Shown in pieces: positions 60,247 to 64,000 of a stretch of 64,000 nucleotides of DNA. How positions within the stretch are numbered: position 1 is the first letter of the stretch; each line of letters opens with the position of its first letter. The notes below the pieces were generated by a model. That model did not search any database, was not told the DNA's origin, and was given only the letters and a program-made list of their open reading frames with translations. Origin of the DNA: Gammaproteobacteria bacterium (GTDB lineage: Bacteria; Pseudomonadota; Gammaproteobacteria; Xanthomonadales; SZUA-36); assembly GCA_021772915.1 (NCBI GenBank), contig JAJFLB010000060.1, positions 81,935 to 145,934 of the forward strand. The letters run 5' to 3'. Made by a program: the position numbers and the translations under genes.

Positions 60247-60582
60247 ATGAAGAAAACTATTTTGATATTGACACTGGCACTGGTCTCAGCCGGTGTCTGG
60301 GGTGATTACTCGGTTAAGGGTGAAGGAAACTTTAGCTGTCCGGAATATCTGTCCGCAAAACGCGGTAACACGGCGAAGCTGTACAGTTCCGCCTCCTGGG
60401 TGCAAGGTTTCATCACGGGGGTAAATTACCAGCGCTCGACCGCTGAGGGTGTAGACTCTTTTATCGCCCGTGATTTCCCTGCCGCATCCATTGTGCGCTG
60501 GCTGGAAAGGCACTGTCAGGATAACCTGACTGACGATCTCGCTGACGCCGCTGAGGCGCTTGTCACAGAGCTCTTTGAGTAA
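60247..60582 (+). CDS. Small periplasmic protein, Rap1a/Tai-like
   Basis: A signal peptide (MKKTILILTLALVSAGVWGD) precedes an 85-90 residue helical domain with two cysteines (FSCPEYLSAKRGNTAKLYSS, then LERHCQDNL) resembling Rap1a/Tai periplasmic immunity-type proteins. Ribosome binding site AAGGAG. Immunity function is only a fold-level guess. Confidence 0.6.
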   Translation: MKKTILILTLALVSAGVWGDYSVKGEGNFSCPEYLSAKRGNTAKLYSSASWVQGFITGVNYQRSTAEGVDSFIARDFPAASIVRWLERHCQDNLTDDLADAAEALVTELFE

Positions 60583-60604
60583 GCAGGAGCATGAAGCTGC
60601 GTTC

Positions 60605-60835
60605 AAGGCGCTAATGCTGTCACCGTTCGTGGGACAGGAGTTTGTCATGCTGTTGGCGAGAATGCGCAAAGATGACCTGGTCACCCTGGGCGCCCTCATG
60701 CGGACTGGCGAGCTAACGCCGGTCATTGACCGGCGGTTCTCACTGGGTGAGGTTCCGCAAGCGATCCGGTATTCGGAACAGGGCCATGCCCGTGGCAAGA
60801 TAGTCATCAATGTGGATTGGTTTCGCACCCGTTAG
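60605..60835 (+). pseudogene. C-terminal remnant of a zinc-independent MDR dehydrogenase
   Basis: Residues from SPFVGQEFVMLLARMRKDDL to GHARGKIVINVDWF match the end of quinone oxidoreductase-like MDR enzymes (LTPVIDRRFSLGEVPQAIRY is the diagnostic part). The N-terminal catalytic and cofactor domains are missing, and the frame overlaps the preceding gene. Confidence 0.75.
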
Positions 60836-60909
60836 TGTCAATACAGCTTCTAGGTACAACACAGCTCCAATTCCGAGCCCAAACTTACTAGGTGTTTTAC
60901 AGTTGAAGC

Positions 60910-60957
60910 CTGTCAGTTGAGACAGTAGGTACAAAAAGGGTTTTGGGGCAATATAAG
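60910..60957 (+). promoter_or_regulatory. Dyad plus -10 of RNA copy 1
   Basis: CTGTC-N6-GACAG at 60910-60925 and TATAAG at 60952-60957. The 27-base spacing from dyad end to the -10 element is the same in copy 2. GacA/UvrY-type boxes are 6-N6-6 dyads of this layout with other letters. Confidence 0.6.
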
Positions 60958-60962
60958 ACTCG

Positions 60963-61165
60963 GGGTTAGGAAGAAATCATGGACGAACGAAGCACGGATG
61001 CAGCTACCCGACAAGGATGTCGGGACAAATAGCAAGGAAGCAGCAGCCCGACACGGATGTCAGGGAACAAGTAACAAGGAAGTAGCAGTCCGACACGGAT
61101 GTCGGGAAAGTCAAAAAAAGTAATAAGCAAATGCCGGAAACTACAAGGATGTAGTCTTCGGCATT
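60963..61165 (+). ncRNA. CsrB/RsmZ-like CsrA-sequestering RNA, copy 1
   Basis: About 200 nt contain eleven GGA motifs, five displayed in hairpin loops: GCA-CGGA-TGC (60992-61001), CCCGACA-AGGA-TGTCGGG (61007-61024), an imperfect CCCGACA-CGGA-TGTC (61047-61063), CCGACA-CGGA-TGTCGG (61090-61105) and ACTACA-AGGA-TGTAGT (61140-61155). The last is enclosed by AATGCCG/CGGCATT. The loops match the CsrA consensus ACARGGAUGU. Such RNAs titrate CsrA/RsmA. The ends are estimated from the -10 element and the last hairpin; no T-run terminator is seen. No open frame spans it. Confidence 0.8.
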
Positions 61166-61275
61166 AATATATTGTGGGGTCAGCATTTGGTGTCCAGGTC
61201 CCAGTTCTGCCAGATATAAGGGTTCTGCCCCCTCTTTTTGATCCCACACAACACTGGGTGTTTTACAGTTAAAGC

Positions 61276-61323
61276 CTGTCAATTGCGACAGTAGGTATAA
61301 ATACGTAGTTGGGGCATTCTAAG
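61276..61323 (+). promoter_or_regulatory. Dyad plus -10 of RNA copy 2
   Basis: CTGTC-N6-GACAG at 61276-61291 and a weaker TCTAAG at 61318-61323, again with 27 bases between them. Confidence 0.55.
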
Positions 61324-61328
61324 GCTGG

Positions 61329-61490
61329 GAGTTAGGAGAGTATCAAGGATGAAGAATGCAAGGGAAGCGATCTGACACGGATGCCGGATGATAGAAGTAG
61401 GGAAGCAGCAGCCCGATACGGATATTGGGTGAGTTAAAAAAAGGGTAATAAGATGATGCCGGAAACCACACGGATGTGGTCTCCGGCATC
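61329..61490 (+). ncRNA. CsrB/RsmZ-like CsrA-sequestering RNA, copy 2
   Basis: A second, shorter unit 366 bases after copy 1 carries about nine GGA motifs, including TCA-AGGA-TGA (61343-61352), CCCGATA-CGGA-TATTGGG (61412-61429, where stem bases differ from copy 1 but pairing holds) and ACCACA-CGGA-TGTGGT (61465-61480). The last is enclosed by GATGCCGGA/TCCGGCATC (61455-61490). The terminal hairpin shows compensating base changes against copy 1, which supports selection on RNA structure. Confidence 0.8.
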
Positions 61491-61606
61491 AGCCGTTATG
61501 GGGTAAGCACTAAGGGCTATGGCACTATTCCGGAGAGCTCTGTTTGGCGTTTCCGGGCGGCAAAGGGCTTTCTCAGATAACAGACACGGACCTCCTGTTG
61601 ATCGAA

Positions 61607-62104
61607 CTACGATGTTGGGGTTTCGCCGGCTTCACCCTTGTCTTTTGTATCACTACCGTCAGTGGTTGAGGCTTCCCCGAATACGGTTTTCGCCTTTTCG
61701 CGCAGCTTCTGCTTTGCTTCATCGACCTTGGTCAGCGCTTCTTCGAGTTCATTCAATTCATTCATCCGAACCTGCAGTCCCTCGCGGATAAAAAGGGCAG
61801 CGGCTTCCGAACGGCTCTTTACCGCACCGGTTTCCACCCACGCATCGAGGCGGCGTTTGGTCAGGTCGTCAACCCGGACCATCACGGTATGCTCACGTGG
61901 TGAAGAGCCCATTTCGCGCACACTGTCGCCCAGGTCCGGGGCGACACAAACGAACCTGGCGCCGGATTTGAGGTCATTTAGACCGGTCTCGAGTTCTTCA
62001 TCGAGTTTAACCCCAAGTTCTTCGAGCTTCTCAGTAATAACTGATACAAAATCGGTCACAGCGCCAAATCCATCTGCAATACCAAATCCAACCTTTGCCT
62101 TCAT
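61607..62104 (-). CDS. Ribbon-helix-helix protein with coiled-coil tail
   Basis: The 165-residue protein (MKAKVGFG start at 62104, GGAGAG ribosome binding site) has an N-terminal helical region, a CopG-like RHH at about 80-125 (HTVMVRVDDLTKRRLDAWVE, then SRSEAAALFIREGL) and a charged helical tail (ELEEALTKVDEAKQKLREKA). It probably binds DNA as a dimer, perhaps as a small chromatin or plasmid-type regulator; no partner gene is adjacent. The RNA pair lies beyond its 3' end. Confidence 0.75.
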   Translation of the reverse strand: MKAKVGFGIADGFGAVTDFVSVITEKLEELGVKLDEELETGLNDLKSGARFVCVAPDLGDSVREMGSSPREHTVMVRVDDLTKRRLDAWVETGAVKSRSEAAALFIREGLQVRMNELNELEEALTKVDEAKQKLREKAKTVFGEASTTDGSDTKDKGEAGETPTS

Positions 62105-62295
62105 ATAACTCTCCATAATGTAATAGTATTACATGATATGTTAATTATAAGTACCAAGAAATGCAACAAACAGATTCCTGTCAAGTACTTCCCACAAGCC
62201 CCAATGTGCCGTGGTACCGAATCCGGAAACCCTGGCGACAGCTACGCGTAGGTTAGACTACAATTTCTGGATAGATATCTGACGTGGAGGGCAAC

Positions 62296-62334
62296 ATGAG
62301 TGATGATGTGAAAATGGTGGGTGGCGGAAAATAA
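62296..62334 (+). CDS. 12-codon leader peptide candidate
   Basis: ATG 62296 behind GGAGG opens MSDDVKMVGGGK and its TAA directly abuts the GTG start of the VOC gene. The strong ribosome binding site and abutting stop suggest coupled or leader-regulated translation, or a remnant of a former upstream start. Confidence 0.35.
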   Translation: MSDDVKMVGGGK

Positions 62335-62757
62335 GTGAAACAATCTATCGTACACATTGCGTTGGTCGTTAAAGACTACGATGAGGCCATTGCATTTTAT
62401 ACACAAAAGCTTAATTTCAGTTTAGTTGAGGATACCTATCAACCTGAACAAGACAAACGTTGGGTTGTAGTTTCGCCTCCCGGTTCCAACGGTGTGACCC
62501 TGCTTTTGGCCAGAGCTTCTAAGTCTGAACAAGAGCCGTTTATTGGGAATCAGTCTGGGGGTCGGGTATTTCTTTTTCTCAACACCGATGACTTTTGGCG
62601 TGATTATGAGGCCATGAAGGCCAAGCAAATAAAATTTGTACGCGAGCCAAAAAAACAGGACTACGGTATGGTCGCTGTATTTGAGGATTTGTATGGGAAT
62701 CTTTGGGATCTACTGGAGTTAAGTACTGACCATCCAATACACAAGCGAAGCATATAG
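62335..62757 (+). CDS. VOC-superfamily protein (glyoxalase-like)
   Basis: The 140-residue protein starts at GTG 62335. VHIALVVKDYDEAIAFYTQK and FEDLYGNLWDLLEL are the two halves of a VOC domain; His7-type and Glu ligands appear in VHIAL and DLLEL. Many such stand-alone VOC proteins are of unknown substrate. GTG follows a 12-codon frame without a gap. Confidence 0.87.
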   Translation: MKQSIVHIALVVKDYDEAIAFYTQKLNFSLVEDTYQPEQDKRWVVVSPPGSNGVTLLLARASKSEQEPFIGNQSGGRVFLFLNTDDFWRDYEAMKAKQIKFVREPKKQDYGMVAVFEDLYGNLWDLLELSTDHPIHKRSI

Positions 62758-62907
62758 CAATCGCTCTGGTTCGTCTCTACACGCCGTCCGGTACTACCTA
62801 CAGACAAAATACAGCTTAACCATGAATCTGATGAGCGGAAAGTATCTCCTAAATCAGGCCGCCCGCAGTCCGGAGTTCATTGACGCCGTACACTGAATAC
62901 ATGGCTC

Positions 62908-64000
62908 TCAAGACCCAGCCAGTTCCTTACAGAATTCCCGCGCGCACTGTTGTCCTTTTCGAATTACGGGAATCAGTCCTGAAATATCTCCATTATTTAG
63001 ACGTACTGCTCTGATTGCGTCGTTCAATTGACCACAAAGCCCAAGTTCCCCGGTAAATAGAGCCGGCATTTGCCCAGCCCACTCCAATTCACGGTTCAGT
63101 AAGGACAACACAACCCGTCCATTCCCGTCTTCAAAGGCATGTATATCGGCGATAGCCATTAATGAGACCAGGCCCCTGGCCAACCCGGGAGGAAGATCCT
63201 TGTAAATCTCACCAAAGTAGCTCCGCATCGTCCCGGTCACCAAATGCGGCCTGGTACGTTTCACGCTGCTTCCAAACACCATGTTGCGGGTCATTTTGAA
63301 ATGACCGGGGATCATATATGGAACATTATTGGATGCCAGTGCATGCCAATGACGCAGGTGCATATCCGCCATTAACGGGTCTTGCAGTACATCTCCTGCA
63401 ATGCGCGCAGCGCGCACAACGGCCTCCATATTGACCGATGCCAATAATTTGCCCGTCAGATTGGTGCTCGACTCCAGATTGCTTTTGACGCTACGATATT
63501 CAGCCACCGTTTCCACCAACGGAATCATGAACAGAGCTTCAATCAGTGGCCAGTCTTCCGGTAGTGGGGCGATGATTGGTTCTGCGGGCGGTTTCAACTT
63601 GCGAGCCGAGTTGGCGTAACGACGAATGTCATCCATAACTTCCCGGTCCACACTCAGCATTCTTTCGGGGACCTTGCCCAGGATCTGATACAGGTTGTCA
63701 AAATCGCCTTGTTGCGTGACCACTTCCAGACCTGGCTGGACATGGAAATACAACTCCAGAGCAACACGCGTGGAAGTTACCTCCTCCCGTTCGGCGGGGG
63801 AAAGTGGCAAGTCTTCCAGGCTTGCAAGCAATTTTCTGGCTTCCTCAAAATTCTGCAGTTCAACCTGCACGGTTGCCAGGTTCACTTTTGCCAAACTAAA
63901 ATTTGGCTCCATCCGGAGTGCTTCCCGGTACAGCTTCTCTGACTCTGTTGCATTCCGTACCACACGTAATGCACTGGCAAGCTGATTCAAAGACATCGGT
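62908..64000 (-). CDS. TPR-Fic domain AMP transferase, cut by window edge
   Basis: At least 362 residues are visible: tetratricopeptide-like helices (about 10-60: YREALRMEPNFSLAKVNLAT) and a Fic domain with the motif HAFEDGNGR at 286-294, the HxFx(D/E)GNGR active site of Fic enzymes that AMPylate proteins. The arrangement resembles the TPR-Fic proteins of the FICD/HYPE group. The frame is open at 63996 and the TPR is probably longer upstream, outside the window. Confidence 0.88.
   Translation of the reverse strand, partial: PMSLNQLASALRVVRNATESEKLYREALRMEPNFSLAKVNLATVQVELQNFEEARKLLASLEDLPLSPAEREEVTSTRVALELYFHVQPGLEVVTQQGDFDNLYQILGKVPERMLSVDREVMDDIRRYANSARKLKPPAEPIIAPLPEDWPLIEALFMIPLVETVAEYRSVKSNLESSTNLTGKLLASVNMEAVVRAARIAGDVLQDPLMADMHLRHWHALASNNVPYMIPGHFKMTRNMVFGSSVKRTRPHLVTGTMRSYFGEIYKDLPPGLARGLVSLMAIADIHAFEDGNGRVVLSLLNRELEWAGQMPALFTGELGLCGQLNDAIRAVRLNNGDISGLIPVIRKGQQCAREFCKELAGS

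Noticed and set aside
60990..61160. Regular-looking repeats of CCCGACACGGATGTC as a possible CRISPR array
   Set aside because: Units are too short, unevenly spaced and each is a hairpin around GGA; CsrA-binding RNA explains the pattern better and no cas gene is present.

Overview
The window looks like chromosomal DNA of a free-living gammaproteobacterium. The supporting signs are a SixA phosphatase, a POT peptide symporter, an NfeD/slipin pair, an Mrp/Nfu iron-sulfur operon and two tandem GGA-hairpin RNAs of the CsrB/RsmZ type. No rRNA, intact tRNA or other taxonomic marker is present, so the placement is an inference from gene content. The intergenic spaces are filled with one family of short palindromes (core GGGTCGGATCCAATT and its complement, often beside a second box, CTTGACTCTGACCCC), with about 25 full or decayed copies.

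Layout. 1-9.4 kb: end of an ABC transporter, a decayed DUF1203 gene, secreted proteins (one with two PAN/Apple-like domains), a HigBA toxin-antitoxin pair, and an NfeD protease-slipin operon. 9.5-17.6 kb: a cysteine-rich MarR regulator, a three-gene operon (Mrp-DUF971, Nfu, SagB-type nitroreductase) behind a perfect palindromic operator, a TonB-like membrane-anchored protein, and a self-regulated XRE gene with a partner of unknown function. 17.8-27.6 kb: an accessory island with an OLD-like ATPase-TOPRIM nuclease, remnants of an IS91-type transposase, a tRNA and the tmRNA 3' end, a MazG plus nuclease-helicase-S24 peptidase operon, and a McrBC restriction system led by a controller (C) protein with textbook C-boxes. 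27.7-38.5 kb: a twice-frameshifted FtsX-type permease, then a run of small modules (HicAB, ArsR plus DUF318 metal/metalloid permease, a DUF2283 pair, HipBA with three operators, a second HicAB) around an enolase-superfamily enzyme and an amine oxidase. 38.6-60.8 kb: mostly ordinary metabolic, secreted and membrane genes (Tat-exported spermidine-dehydrogenase-like flavoprotein, TetR-controlled small membrane proteins, MAPEG, POT symporter, SixA, serine hydrolase, nitroreductase, DUF885, VOC, ThpR, methyltransferase, PhzF, ABC-2 exporter). 60.8-64 kb: two tandem CsrA-titrating RNA candidates, a ribbon-helix-helix protein, a VOC protein and a TPR-Fic protein cut by the window edge.

The strongest leads are: (1) the 807-residue fusion of a PD-(D/E)XK nuclease, a DUF2075 helicase and a LexA-like S24 autoprotease that keeps its Ala-Gly cleavage site, serine and lysine, translationally coupled to MazG; (2) McrBC placed under a restriction-modification type C protein although no protective methylase is visible; (3) two tandem GGA-hairpin RNAs with covarying stems and the same upstream dyad; (4) the dispersed palindromes, which have also supplied the C-terminal ends of at least two proteins.
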